Assembly (NCBI RefSeq): GCF_024172125.1
Contig: NZ_JAMZEA010000006.1
Coordinates: 310,001 to 374,000, forward strand
Length of the DNA stretch: 64,000 nucleotides
Direction: 5' to 3'
Source: Actinomadura rupiterrae
Lineage (GTDB): Bacteria; Actinomycetota; Actinomycetes; Streptosporangiales; Streptosporangiaceae
Numbering within the stretch: position 1 is the first letter of the stretch; every line of letters starts with the position of its first letter. Below are positions 16,683-23,722 of this stretch, piece after piece. Position numbers and translations under genes: made by a program. The notes under the pieces are model-generated. The model was not told where the DNA came from and did no database searches. It saw only the letters and a list, made by a program, of their open reading frames with translations.

Positions 16683-16779
16683 ACCTCGGCTTGCGCCGGG
16701 CTGAGGCCATACCTCGGATGGCTTACATGCGGCAGCGTTGCACACCTCTGACCTGCGACGCAACCTCGGCTCTCGCTGC

Positions 16780-16820
16780 AAAGGGCGTGTCGCACCGGTA
16801 TGCGCCGCAATGCGCCCTTT
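16780..16820. terminator. Inverted repeat at the stop of the Pro-rich gene
   Basis: AAAGGGCG (16,780-16,787) and CGCCCTTT (16,813-16,820) form an 8-bp stem, the right arm touching the stop codon of the Pro-rich membrane gene. On the minus strand the second arm ends in TTT. The long loop (25 bases) lowers confidence. Confidence 0.4.
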
Positions 16821-17443
16821 CATCCGCACGTGGGGGTCGCGGTCGGTACGGGTGTCGGGGTGGGGCTCGGGCGCGCGGTGACGGTCACGGTGACCGTGAC
16901 GGTCACGGTCGGCGCGGGTGTCCCGGTCGGGGTCGGGGTGGTCGGGGCAGGGCTCGGGGTGGTGGGCTGCGGGGCGGGTGCGCGGGCGGCGAGCGGGGTG
17001 GCCGGGCACGGCGTCTTCGGCATGGTGGGGCGGACGGTCGGTGCGGCCGGTGCAGTGGGCAGGTTGGGGTTCGCGGGTGCGGGTGCGGGCTTGGGGACGG
17101 GCGCGGCGGACGGCGCGGGCGCGGGCGCGGCGGACTTCGGGGTCTTGGTAGCGGTCGGAATCTCGCTCGGGGTCCATGCGGGCGCGGTGGGCGGTGGCGT
17201 ATAGACGGACGGGTCCAGCACGCGCGGCGCGGCGACCTTCGGGGGGGTGGCGGGGTGGGCGTGCCCGCCGGACGGCCACCACAGGTAGGCGGCGGTGCCG
17301 CAGACGGCGGTGAGGGTGAGCACGGCGGCGGCGGCTTTGATGCCCTTGCGGGCCGGACGCTCGGCGGCGGGCTCGGCGGTGGGCTTCGCGGGGTCGGTCG
17401 GCGTGGTCCGGGGGGTCTTGCGCAGGGGCCGGGGGGTGGGCAT
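16820..17443 (-). CDS. Signal-anchored Pro/Ala/Thr-rich protein
   Basis: 207 residues. A basic, Pro-rich cytoplasmic head (MPTPRPLRKTPRTTPTDPAK) is followed by a single hydrophobic segment at about residues 36-56 (AAAAVLTLTAVCGTAAYLWW), then about 150 residues of low-complexity Pro/Ala/Thr that would lie outside the membrane, including a TVTVTVTVTVT run and an end with one Cys. An AGGAG ribosome site precedes the ATG. It resembles surface-anchored proline-rich stalks; in a prophage it may be a membrane moron or part of lysis. No family recognised. The two Cys near the end (TPCPA, TCG) could form a disulphide. Confidence 0.75.
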   Translation of the reverse strand: MPTPRPLRKTPRTTPTDPAKPTAEPAAERPARKGIKAAAAVLTLTAVCGTAAYLWWPSGGHAHPATPPKVAAPRVLDPSVYTPPPTAPAWTPSEIPTATKTPKSAAPAPAPSAAPVPKPAPAPANPNLPTAPAAPTVRPTMPKTPCPATPLAARAPAPQPTTPSPAPTTPTPTGTPAPTVTVTVTVTVTARPSPTPTPVPTATPTCG

Positions 17444-17514
17444 GGCGCGCTCCTGAGAAGGCCCGAGGGACCGGGCGGGTGCGGAGGTGCCCGGTCCCTC
17501 GGGGGTCGGGTGGG

Positions 17515-18723
17515 TCAGCCGGTCTGGACTCCGCCGCCGACAAGGCGCATGAGGCGGCGGTGCGCGCGGGTCTTGACGTCGTCGTCGGTGCCCTCCAGCG
17601 CGGCGGTCGCGCGGGCGATCTCCTCGGTCATGGACTTGCCGGGGCGGCGCGGCGCGACGTGGTCCAGGTAGTCGGTGATCGTCCGCTCGGCGGCGTAGGC
17701 GGTCCGTCCGGCGCGCTCGGCCTCGGTCCGGTACATCGCGTGCAGGGTGTCGCGGCGGCGGGTGTCGTTGGTCCGGGTCCGCTGGGGGTCGTCGGCGCTG
17801 GCCGGTTCCCACAGGTCGGAGATCACCCGGTCGAACTCGTTCACCGCGAGGTCGGTGCGGGCGAGCGCGGTCTCCTCGGCCCCGAACCGGGCGGCGTAGG
17901 CGCTGGTAAGGCCGAGCGTGCGGCGGGCCTCCTCCAGCCGGTCCAGCGCGCGGGAGGTGTGCCGGATGGTCCAGCGGTACTGCGCGTCGCGGACCGCGAA
18001 CCGCTCGGTGTTGGCGCAGACCGGCCGCCACGGCGTCACCACGGTCTGCGCGGTGCTGGTCCCGTCGTGGCTGTTGATCGCGACCAGGAACAGCTCGATC
18101 GTGTCGTCGAGGCCGCCCGGGTCGATCGTGACGGCCTGCGGGACGCGCATCGAGACGAACACCTTGCGGCCGTCGCGCAGCGATCCGGCGGACTCCCAGA
18201 CCACGCCCTGCTGACCTACCAGGTCTTCCAGGAAGCGGAACAGGCTGCGGTTCTGGATCTCGCGGTACTTCCCGCCGACCACGCCGAGCGGCGCGTGGGT
18301 GTCGTCGCGGACGGTGACGTAGGCGTCGGGGACGGTCCGGATCTCGCCGTCCACGCTGTAGCGGACGCTGCGGCGCTCCACCTGCCAGGCGATCCCGGCG
18401 AGGCGCAGCACCTCATCGATGTCGCTGATCCCGCCGGGGATGATCTGGCCGAGGCCGTGCCAGGCGGGGACGGCGCTGTAGAGGGCGGCGTCGCCGGTGC
18501 CGGTGAGGTCCAGGCCGTGCTGCGGCAGGATCAGGCCGCCCTGGTTCACCAGGATCTCGCCGTTGTCGTACGAGCCCGGGTCGGTGACCCGGTAGCGGCC
18601 GTTGCCGACCGGGGTGAGCTTGCCGGACGCGACCCGCTGGTCCCAGGCGGCTTGGCGGGCGCGGGCGGTGTCGATCTGGGTGGAGCGCTCGGCGGCGAAC
18701 GCCTCGTTGATGTTGCTGGACAC
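17515..18723 (-). CDS. DUF932 phage/plasmid protein
   Basis: 402 residues matching the DUF932 / TIGR03299 phage-plasmid family: AVPAWHGLGQIIPGG near residue 85, AYVTVRDDTHAPLGVVGGKYREIQN, then GTSTAQTVVTPWRPVCANT and IRHTSRALDRLEEARRTLGL. The C-terminus carries charged helices. The family is common in actinophages and plasmids; its biochemical role is not established. The ATG start is preceded by GGGAGGACACC. It is well separated from the downstream Pro-rich gene, so it could be the last gene of the middle transcript. Confidence 0.9.
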   Translation of the reverse strand: MSSNINEAFAAERSTQIDTARARQAAWDQRVASGKLTPVGNGRYRVTDPGSYDNGEILVNQGGLILPQHGLDLTGTGDAALYSAVPAWHGLGQIIPGGISDIDEVLRLAGIAWQVERRSVRYSVDGEIRTVPDAYVTVRDDTHAPLGVVGGKYREIQNRSLFRFLEDLVGQQGVVWESAGSLRDGRKVFVSMRVPQAVTIDPGGLDDTIELFLVAINSHDGTSTAQTVVTPWRPVCANTERFAVRDAQYRWTIRHTSRALDRLEEARRTLGLTSAYAARFGAEETALARTDLAVNEFDRVISDLWEPASADDPQRTRTNDTRRRDTLHAMYRTEAERAGRTAYAAERTITDYLDHVAPRRPGKSMTEEIARATAALEGTDDDVKTRAHRRLMRLVGGGVQTG

Positions 18724-18744
18724 GGTGTCCTCCCGATGGGGGGT

Positions 18745-18785
18745 GAGATACGACGTGCCCTTCCGGGGCTTGAACCCGGATGCCT
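18745..18785 (-). other. tRNA T-arm-like sequence, no complete tRNA
   Basis: On the minus strand CCGGG-TTCAAGC-CCCGG is a perfect tRNA T-stem and loop, followed by a 7-base stretch that could be the 3' acceptor arm (AAGGGCA). Upstream bases do not form convincing D and anticodon arms. It may be a tRNA-derived remnant or chance. Confidence 0.3.
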
Positions 18786-18803
18786 GCCGGTAGGGCGTGT
18801 GAG

Positions 18804-19115
18804 TCAGGGGACGACGGGCAGGTCGGGGGTCCAGCGGGCGGCGTCGCCGCTGAACCCGTCCGGGTCCACCTCGGCGATCTCAGCGCGGATGCGCTCCTCC
18901 GCCGTGTACTCGGCGATCTCGGCGGCGGTCAGGGGCGTGATCGAGGTGGGCCGCACGTGCCGGATGAGGGTGCCCGCTCCGACGGGGGCCAGGTGGTAGC
19001 GGCAGGTGCCAGCCCGGTTGTCGAGGCAGGTCCCGGAGATCTCGTAGACGCCGTGCCGGTCTTCGAGCGAGCCGTGGTAGCGGACGAGGACACCGAAGCC
19101 GAGCGGGTTGATCAT
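18804..19115 (-). CDS. Hypothetical phage protein with DAARWTPD tail motif
   Basis: 103 residues starting MINPLGFGVLVRYHGSLEDR. The first half reads like a small SH3-like beta barrel (VLVRYHGSLEDRHGVYEISG, CRYHLAPVGAGTLIRHVRP). A helix-rich part follows (ITPLTAAEIAEYTAEERIRA), then a C-terminal tail GDAARWTPDLPVVP that is nearly identical to the end of the next gene upstream. GGAG precedes the ATG. Function unknown; the shared tail suggests a common partner. Confidence 0.75.
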   Translation of the reverse strand: MINPLGFGVLVRYHGSLEDRHGVYEISGTCLDNRAGTCRYHLAPVGAGTLIRHVRPTSITPLTAAEIAEYTAEERIRAEIAEVDPDGFSGDAARWTPDLPVVP

Positions 19116-19126
19116 CACGGGACTCC

Positions 19127-19513
19127 TCACGGGTAGATCGGGCAATCGGGGGTCCAGCGGGCGGCGTCGCTGTAGTAGCCGGTCGGCTGAATCCGGGCGA
19201 TCTCCTCCCGGATGCGGGTGAGCGCGTCGCGGGCGGGGCGGTCCAGCAGGAGCGGGCCGCGCAGCAGGTCGGCCGACACGATGCGGTCAAGGCGGAAGGT
19301 GCGCGGCTCCTCCGACAGCCGGTCCATGGCGCGGACCAGCAGGTGCCCCGCGCGGGTGGTCTCCACCGCGTACGGCTCGATGATGCGGAGCGTGGAGACG
19401 CCCTCGGCGTCGGAGTAGGCGATCAGGACCGGGCGCTCGAATTCGGCCGCGCGGATCATGAGGGCCTGGTTGGCGAACAGTGCGGCGGCACTGGGGGGCG
19501 CGATGGGCGTCAT
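19127..19513 (-). CDS. WYL-domain protein with DAARWTPD tail motif
   Basis: 128 residues. Residues 25-85 match a WYL domain: RPVLIAYSDAEGVSTLRIIEP, AGHLLVRAMDRLSEEPRTFRLDRI. WYL domains bind nucleic acid or nucleotide ligands and control transcription, usually with an HTH that is missing here. The C-terminus is a helix plus the tail SDAARWTPDCPIYP, shared with the adjacent protein. It is the first minus-strand gene after a divergent promoter with an inverted operator-like repeat, so it may be regulated together with the plus-strand gene at 19,676. Confidence 0.82.
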   Translation of the reverse strand: MTPIAPPSAAALFANQALMIRAAEFERPVLIAYSDAEGVSTLRIIEPYAVETTRAGHLLVRAMDRLSEEPRTFRLDRIVSADLLRGPLLLDRPARDALTRIREEIARIQPTGYYSDAARWTPDCPIYP

Positions 19514-19558
19514 CGCAGGTCACCTGCCTTGCTGGACTACCTCAATCGTCCGCTTAAC

Positions 19559-19609
19559 CTTGCGGACTGTCAACCTTTTTCGGACGGCCAATCCTTGACA
19601 GTGCGCAAG
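19559..19609. promoter_or_regulatory. Inverted operator-like repeat in a divergent promoter
   Basis: Arms CTTGCGGACTGTCAA (19,559-19,573) and TTGACAGTGCGCAAG (19,595-19,609) are complementary at 14 of 15 positions. Each arm contains a TTGACA -35-like hexamer, one reading toward the WYL gene, the other toward the plus-strand gene. A dimeric repressor acting on both promoters is inferred. Confidence 0.65.
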
Positions 19610-19675
19610 CTCGGCAGGGACCATGAGCGCAGGCGCGGCAGCGCGGCTGACCAGCGACAGCGAGGAGGGCGGCGG

Positions 19676-20188
19676 ATGCCGCGATGGAGCGTGCGAGTGG
19701 ACCTCGCCACCGAGGCCGACGACGAACGCGCCCGAGCACTGGCCGCAGAGCTGGCAGACATCCTCGGCAGGCTCGCCGTTCACACCAGTCCCAGCAGTGG
19801 GACGGCCGACCGGGTGTCGGCGCTACTGGCCGTCGAGGCGGCCACACTGCGCGCCGCCCAGGAGCACGCGCGCCACGAGATCGCGGCAGCTCTGCGCGAG
19901 CACCGCGGGGAGGTGGTCGGGATGGACACCCGGCTCTGGGACGAGACGCACACCGCACGGGACGCGCCCGAACTCATGGGCGTCCAGGAGATCGTCGAGG
20001 CGATCGGCGGGAACTCCCCGCAGGAAAGGATCTCGCGGCAGCGCGTCCACCAGATCGTCAAGCGCGCGGACTTCCCCGCGCCGGTCGCGCGACTGGCGTC
20101 CGGGTCGGTGTGGCTCGGCTCCGACGTCCGGCGCTTCCTCGCCACCTGGGAGCGTCGCGCGGGCAGGCCGCCCAAGCGCGAGCCATGA
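19676..20188 (+). CDS. DNA-binding protein with C-terminal HTH (phage regulator candidate)
   Basis: 170 residues, the only plus-strand gene in the middle of the minus-strand phage region. The N-terminal part is helical (SVRVDLATEADDERARALAA). Residues 100-170 carry ELMGVQEIVEAIGGNSPQERISRQRVHQIVKRADFPAP and SVWLGSDVRRFLATWERRAGRPPKREP: an HTH of the type seen in AlpA/excisionase-like or MerR-like proteins, followed by a wing. GAGGAGGG lies seven bases before the ATG. The gene faces the inverted operator. Plausible autoregulator or late switch; target unknown. Confidence 0.8.
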   Translation: MPRWSVRVDLATEADDERARALAAELADILGRLAVHTSPSSGTADRVSALLAVEAATLRAAQEHARHEIAAALREHRGEVVGMDTRLWDETHTARDAPELMGVQEIVEAIGGNSPQERISRQRVHQIVKRADFPAPVARLASGSVWLGSDVRRFLATWERRAGRPPKREP

Positions 20189-20349
20189 CCGCCGGCGGCA
20201 TCCCGCCTACGATGGAGGCGGCCCCTTGGGGCCGAGGTTCGGGCCGGTGGGAGTGCCGCGAGCATGCCGCGCGCGTGTTCGTTCCCACCGGCCCCCTGGG
20301 CACGCGAGAAGGGCCCCGGACGGTGATCGTCCGGGGCCCTTGGTGCGGG
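20189..20349. other. Hairpin-rich intergenic region
   Basis: Between two converging genes, 161 bases hold three inverted repeats: GGCCCCTTGGGGCC near 20,219-20,233; a 12-bp pair at 20,241-20,252 and 20,283-20,294 enclosing 30 bases; and the terminator at 20,309-20,341. No open frame is convincing. A structured RNA is possible. Confidence 0.4.
20309..20341. terminator. Bidirectional terminator
   Basis: AAGGGCCCCGGACG and its complement form a perfect 14-bp stem with a five-base loop (GTGAT), with A's on one flank and T's on the other. It lies between the converging plus-strand regulator and the minus-strand 138-residue gene, so it can end both transcripts. Confidence 0.85.
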
Positions 20350-20766
20350 TCAGTTCAGCGACGGCGGCGGGACGGGCGGCATCGGCTCACGCCCGTGGAT
20401 CATCTCGTGTGCGGTGAGCGCCTGCCCCATCGCCTGCCGCATGAGGACCATCGCGACCTCCTCGCGATAGGCGGTGCCGAGCGCGCGCAGGTGAAGCAGC
20501 GTGTCGAAGGCGGCGAGCCAGAACATGATCGACCCGTGGAGCACCTGCCCGATTTCGGACACGTCCCCCTCGGCTCCGTACAGCTCACCGGCGGCGCGGG
20601 CGGCGGCGTCCATCGCGGTCCCGATCGGGTCGCCGGACAGGTCGTCCGCAGCGCCCCCGAGCGGCGGCAGGCTGATCGGCTCGGGCAGGCAGCGCAGCGT
20701 CTTGGCGATGCCCTCGTACGCGGCGGTCCAGCGCCCGATCAGTTGCTCCATGCGTTCCGGTTCCAT
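20350..20766 (-). CDS. Hypothetical helical phage protein
   Basis: 138 residues starting MEPERMEQLIGRWTAAYEGI after an AAAGGGG site. It is mainly alpha-helical, with a Pro-rich linker (LPEPISLPPLGG) and a long amphipathic helix (GQVLHGSIMFWLAAFDTLLHLRALG). It ends PMPPVPPPSLN. No motif recognised. It is the last gene of the early operon before the bidirectional terminator. A promoter-like AT-richer stretch with a TCCACA/TGTGGA repeat lies upstream (20,840-20,880). Confidence 0.7.
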   Translation of the reverse strand: MEPERMEQLIGRWTAAYEGIAKTLRCLPEPISLPPLGGAADDLSGDPIGTAMDAAARAAGELYGAEGDVSEIGQVLHGSIMFWLAAFDTLLHLRALGTAYREEVAMVLMRQAMGQALTAHEMIHGREPMPPVPPPSLN

Positions 20767-20919
20767 CGTGGGCCCCTTTCGTGGGCGGCCGAGGTTGTGA
20801 TCCGCCGGGGCCGGAGGTGCCGACTCCGATTCCCGGCAATTCCACACTACGCCGCTGGCCGAAAATTGTGGAGAGATAAAGCTGGAAAGGCTGGCCAGAA
20901 TGCGCCAAGATCTGCGCGG

Positions 20920-21159
20920 CTAAACGCGTGGATCATTCAGCAGCACGAATTCCCCGAGCGTGTACTCGCGGTCGGCGACCTGCGTCCACGTCGCGGCGAA
21001 CCGCCTGCCCGGAAGCTCACCGACGGGAATTCCGGCATCACCGGCGATCACGGCGGACGGCATTCTGACCTCGCGGTCGTCGCGCGCGGGAACGACCACG
21101 ATGGCGTCGTCCCCGACGGTCAGCAGTACGAGCACCTCGACGCGTTCGGAATGGCTCAT
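20920..21159 (-). CDS. Small hypothetical beta-rich protein
   Basis: 79 residues: MSHSERVEVLVLLTVGDDAI then VVVPARDDREVRMPSAVIA and DREYTLGEFVLLNDPRV. It looks like a small all-beta domain. Its ATG overlaps the upstream stop (ATGA), so it is co-translated with the next gene. It resembles its neighbour in size and may form a pair with it. Confidence 0.65.
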   Translation of the reverse strand: MSHSERVEVLVLLTVGDDAIVVVPARDDREVRMPSAVIAGDAGIPVGELPGRRFAATWTQVADREYTLGEFVLLNDPRV

Positions 21160-21344
21160 GCCGCCTCCACTTTCGCGATCTCGTCATGGCGGTAGGCGAA
21201 CCGTCCTCCGCCCGCCGTGATGATGGTCAGCCCGCGCTCGCCCTGCCCGGCGAACTCGCCCACGACCGGCCCCGGCACCGCCCACGGGTTGAGGGTGAGC
21301 CGCACGCGCCGTCCCTTGAGATGCTCGCGGTCCGGGACGCTCAT
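21156..21344 (-). CDS. Small hypothetical beta-barrel-like protein
   Basis: 62 residues: MSVPDREHLKGRRVRLTLNP, PGPVVGEFAGQGERGLTIITAGGGRFAYRHDEIAKVEAA. Strand-turn-strand pattern like an Sm/SH3-like barrel. Start ATG overlaps the stop of the upstream gene (ATGA). Function unknown. Confidence 0.65.
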   Translation of the reverse strand: MSVPDREHLKGRRVRLTLNPWAVPGPVVGEFAGQGERGLTIITAGGGRFAYRHDEIAKVEAA

Positions 21345-22138
21345 CCCGCCATCCTGCCCTGCCGCGCGGCCAGGTACCGGGAGACCGACCCGAGGTCGTA
21401 CCAGACGGACCCGCCCCGCTCCTCGCTGCGGATGTGCCCGCGGTGCGCCCACGACCGGATCGTGGACGCCGTGACCTGCTGGCCGTACGAGCGCAGCGCG
21501 TAGGTCTGCACGCGCTCGGCCGTCACCATCCGCCCCGCGATCGTGTCCCGCAGGTACGGCGCGGCCTCCTGCGGACCGCACCGCGAGCACCGGGCCTCCC
21601 ACGCCTCGGCCCGGGTCAGCACCATGGAGACGGTGCCCGTGCAGCGCTGCCCGTCCTCATCCGCGCTCCGGCACCGCTCCCCCGTCGCCAGACGGCGGAC
21701 CGGATCCAGCAGCGAGCGGGCACGGCGGACCAGCTCGGCGAACACCGGCGGAGACTCGGCGGCGGCGGGCAGGGTCGCCGCGATCCAGTCCACCTGGTGG
21801 GCCAGCAGCTCGGCCACGGCGCGGACGGTGGACTCGGGCAGGGTGAGGCCGCGCGCGTCGGCGACGTGCAGGGCCCACCAGATCAGGTCGTGGCGGATCT
21901 GGTCCCGGTGGCCGGCGACGGCGGGATTGATCGGGAGCGGATGGCCGGAGGAACCGGTGACACGCTGCCCCGCCCCTCCGGTGACAGCCAGGGCCTCGGC
22001 GAGCGCGTCGTACAGGCGCGGCAGCGCGTCGAGGTCGAAGCGCAGGTCGTAGTAGCACCGGGCGCACAACCGGAGCGCGGGCAGGGCGCGGCGCTCGTCG
22101 TCGCCGTGGTCGGTCACGCACAGGTCGTTTGTCGTCAT
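21341..22138 (-). CDS. Zinc-finger and MerR-like HTH protein
   Basis: 265 residues. The N-terminus has LRLCARCYYDLRFDLDALPR and a central helical region (IRHDLIWWALHVADARGLTL, AVAELLAHQVDWIAATLP). A zinc-finger pattern CRSADEDGQRC ... CSRCG occupies about residues 165-200, and the C-terminus is a MerR-like HTH with wing (VTASTIRSWAHRGHIRSEER, WYDLGSVSRYLAARQG). A GAGGAAG ribosome site precedes the ATG. Similar zinc plus HTH proteins recur in actinophage early regions; likely DNA-binding, target unknown. Confidence 0.8.
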   Translation of the reverse strand: MTTNDLCVTDHGDDERRALPALRLCARCYYDLRFDLDALPRLYDALAEALAVTGGAGQRVTGSSGHPLPINPAVAGHRDQIRHDLIWWALHVADARGLTLPESTVRAVAELLAHQVDWIAATLPAAAESPPVFAELVRRARSLLDPVRRLATGERCRSADEDGQRCTGTVSMVLTRAEAWEARCSRCGPQEAAPYLRDTIAGRMVTAERVQTYALRSYGQQVTASTIRSWAHRGHIRSEERGGSVWYDLGSVSRYLAARQGRMAG

Positions 22139-22356
22139 CGAGCTTCCTCGAAGTGGACTTGGGGGCGAGCCCAGCGGATGCCCACGCCGCGACCGCGCCA
22201 CATGAACGCCATGCCGATCGTCACGCCCCGGAAGGGCGTTCCGGGGATCGCGCCGTAACGGTTCCAGGCCGCGAGAGGATGCGGTCTGGCAGGACGCAGG
22301 AAGTCGATACGGGGTCTGACGAATCGGCGGCTCCACACCTCGACTTGCTCGTTCAC
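22135..22356 (-). CDS. Hypothetical small basic protein
   Basis: 73 residues from GTG (NEQVEVWSRRFVRPRIDFLR ... GAIPGTPFRGVTIGMAFMWRGRGVGIRWARPQVHFEEAR). It is basic with a GMAFMWRGRGVGIRW stretch that looks like a strand pair. GGAGG lies close upstream. Start and stop overlap neighbours. No family recognised. Confidence 0.62.
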   Translation of the reverse strand: MNEQVEVWSRRFVRPRIDFLRPARPHPLAAWNRYGAIPGTPFRGVTIGMAFMWRGRGVGIRWARPQVHFEEAR

Positions 22357-22580
22357 CTGTCCTCCCTCATGCCGCGCGTGGCCAGCCGGTGCAGGCCGGT
22401 GACGAGTTCGACGGCCGCCATCACCGCCAGGGCGGCGGGCCACGCGAGCCCGCCGAAGATCTCAAACTCGTCGTTGCGCCCGTCCAACCAGCGGACGCCG
22501 ACCCAGGCCAGGAGTCGCATCATGGCGGCGGCCACGGCGAGGTAGGCGACCGCTCCGGCGATGGCCAGCAGCGCGTTCAC
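22353..22580 (-). CDS. Small two-helix membrane protein
   Basis: 75 residues with hydrophobic segments at about 2-26 (NALLAIAGAVAYLAVAAAMM) and 42-62 (GGLAWPAALAVMAAVELVTG) joined by a loop with Trp, Asp, Arg and Glu residues. Basic C-terminus. GTG start, stop overlapping the next GTG. Could be a membrane adaptor or part of early host takeover; function unknown. Confidence 0.72.
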   Translation of the reverse strand: MNALLAIAGAVAYLAVAAAMMRLLAWVGVRWLDGRNDEFEIFGGLAWPAALAVMAAVELVTGLHRLATRGMREDR

Positions 22581-22623
22581 GCCCGGCCTCGCACGTCGCC
22601 GATGATGAGGCCGATGGAGGGGG

Positions 22624-22920
22624 TCACGGCGTCTCCGTGGGGTCTGTGCCGGGGCAGATGAACGGGTAAGGCAGGTCGCGGCGTCCGGTGCACGCCGGGC
22701 AGTCCTCGGCGTTGGCGCCCGTAACGTGTGCGGGGAACGGCATGCCATCGAATCGGCGGCCGAACTGCTCCTCGGGGGCGTCACTGGCGTGCGGATGCCC
22801 GTGGCGGTCGAAGCAGACGATGCGGTTGACCAGGCGGGTGGGTCGCGGGGCGGGCGGGTCGTGGCGTTCGGGGTGGGCCGACAGCAGCCGGACCAGGGCA
22901 CGGCAGACGCGGTCGATCAC
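22624..22920 (-). CDS. Hypothetical protein with CxxC motif
   Basis: 98 residues: IDRVCRALVRLLSAHPERHD, RLVNRIVCFDRHGHPHASDAP, then CPACTGRRDLPYPFICPGTD. The three-Cys C-terminus suggests a zinc site. GTG start overlaps the next gene. A 43-base gap separates it from the membrane protein gene. Function unknown. Confidence 0.65.
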   Translation of the reverse strand: MIDRVCRALVRLLSAHPERHDPPAPRPTRLVNRIVCFDRHGHPHASDAPEEQFGRRFDGMPFPAHVTGANAEDCPACTGRRDLPYPFICPGTDPTETP

Positions 22921-23534
22921 TGGGGCTCCTCCGAGACGGGTTCGAGGGCGGCGAGGATCTCGCGGCGCGCGACGTACAGAGGCCAGTCCTCGGGCTCGAC
23001 GGCATCGGCCTCGGTTGCGGGCCATGTGCCGACCAGTTCGCGGACACGGTCGGCGGCGGCTTCGGCGCGCTCCGCGCGGTCGCGGAGCCTGTCGAGCTGG
23101 CAGCGGAAACACCAGTCGGCGCAGCCGTGCCCGAAGTCGGCGTGCGCGTCCGGGAACCCCTCCAGCAGCCGGTCGAGGGTGGCGACCTTCGCTTCGAGGT
23201 AGGCGGTGCGCTCGCAGGCGCGGTCGAGGACGGGCTGCACGATCCGCATCGCCGCGTCGGTCTGGGTTTCGATGCTGAACCCGTCGCGGTCGATAGCGTC
23301 GCGGAGCCGGGCGCGCAGGTCGTCGTCCGGGTCCACGACCGCGACCACCAAGGCACGCCCGCACGCCTCGGCGATCTTCTCGGCCCACTTCAGCGACAGG
23401 TGCGCCTTGCCGATCAGCATCTGAGACAGGTGCTTTTGGGAGACGCCGATCTCCTCGGCGACGGTGATCTGCGCGCGCCCGGCGGCGGTGATGGCGTCTT
23501 GGAGATCGTGGCCGAGTCGCTCCGCCGCGTTCAC
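22917..23534 (-). CDS. XRE-family HTH protein with zinc-binding helical tail
   Basis: 205 residues from GTG. Residues 1-55 are a lambda-repressor type HTH: LGHDLQDAITAAGRAQITVA, EEIGVSQKHLSQMLIGKAHLSLKWAEKIAEA. The rest is helical with DFGHGCADWCFRCQ (three Cys and a His) in the middle and long charged helices (LDRLRDRAERAEAAADRVREL). It resembles actinophage early regulators. Likely DNA-binding; ligand or target unknown. Confidence 0.8.
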   Translation of the reverse strand: MNAAERLGHDLQDAITAAGRAQITVAEEIGVSQKHLSQMLIGKAHLSLKWAEKIAEACGRALVVAVVDPDDDLRARLRDAIDRDGFSIETQTDAAMRIVQPVLDRACERTAYLEAKVATLDRLLEGFPDAHADFGHGCADWCFRCQLDRLRDRAERAEAAADRVRELVGTWPATEADAVEPEDWPLYVARREILAALEPVSEEPQ

Positions 23535-23722
23535 GTGTCGCCTCCGGCGATGCGGGCGGCGCGGGTCTCCCTCGGCAGGACGGTGGCGGTGAGCCGCCCG
23601 GCGCGGACCTCCTGCCGTTCGGCGGAGGCCAGGGGCCGGACGGGGCTCCCCCGGTGACCGCACGCGCAGTCGGGCGACAGGCATCCCTCGTGGTCGCGGC
23701 GCTGGCATCTGGCGCAGATCAC
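23531..23722 (-). CDS. Small zinc-ribbon protein
   Basis: 63 residues from GTG: ICARCQRRDHEGCLSPDCACGHRGSP then a basic tail. The Cys spacing (CxxC, C, CxC) plus His suggests a zinc-binding knuckle. Start and stop overlap both neighbours as GTGA, which supports expression. Function unknown. Confidence 0.6.
   Translation of the reverse strand: MICARCQRRDHEGCLSPDCACGHRGSPVRPLASAERQEVRAGRLTATVLPRETRAARIAGGDT

Noticed and set aside
16876..16914. GTGACG/GTCACG repeats as a CRISPR or operator array
   Set aside because: The repeat lies in frame within the Pro/Thr-rich protein and encodes Thr-Val; unit sequence is only six bases with no spacer structure.
19343..19675. N-terminal extension of the plus-strand HTH gene
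   Set aside because: The extension would cross the divergent promoter and WYL gene; a strong GAGGAGGG site supports the ATG at 19,676.
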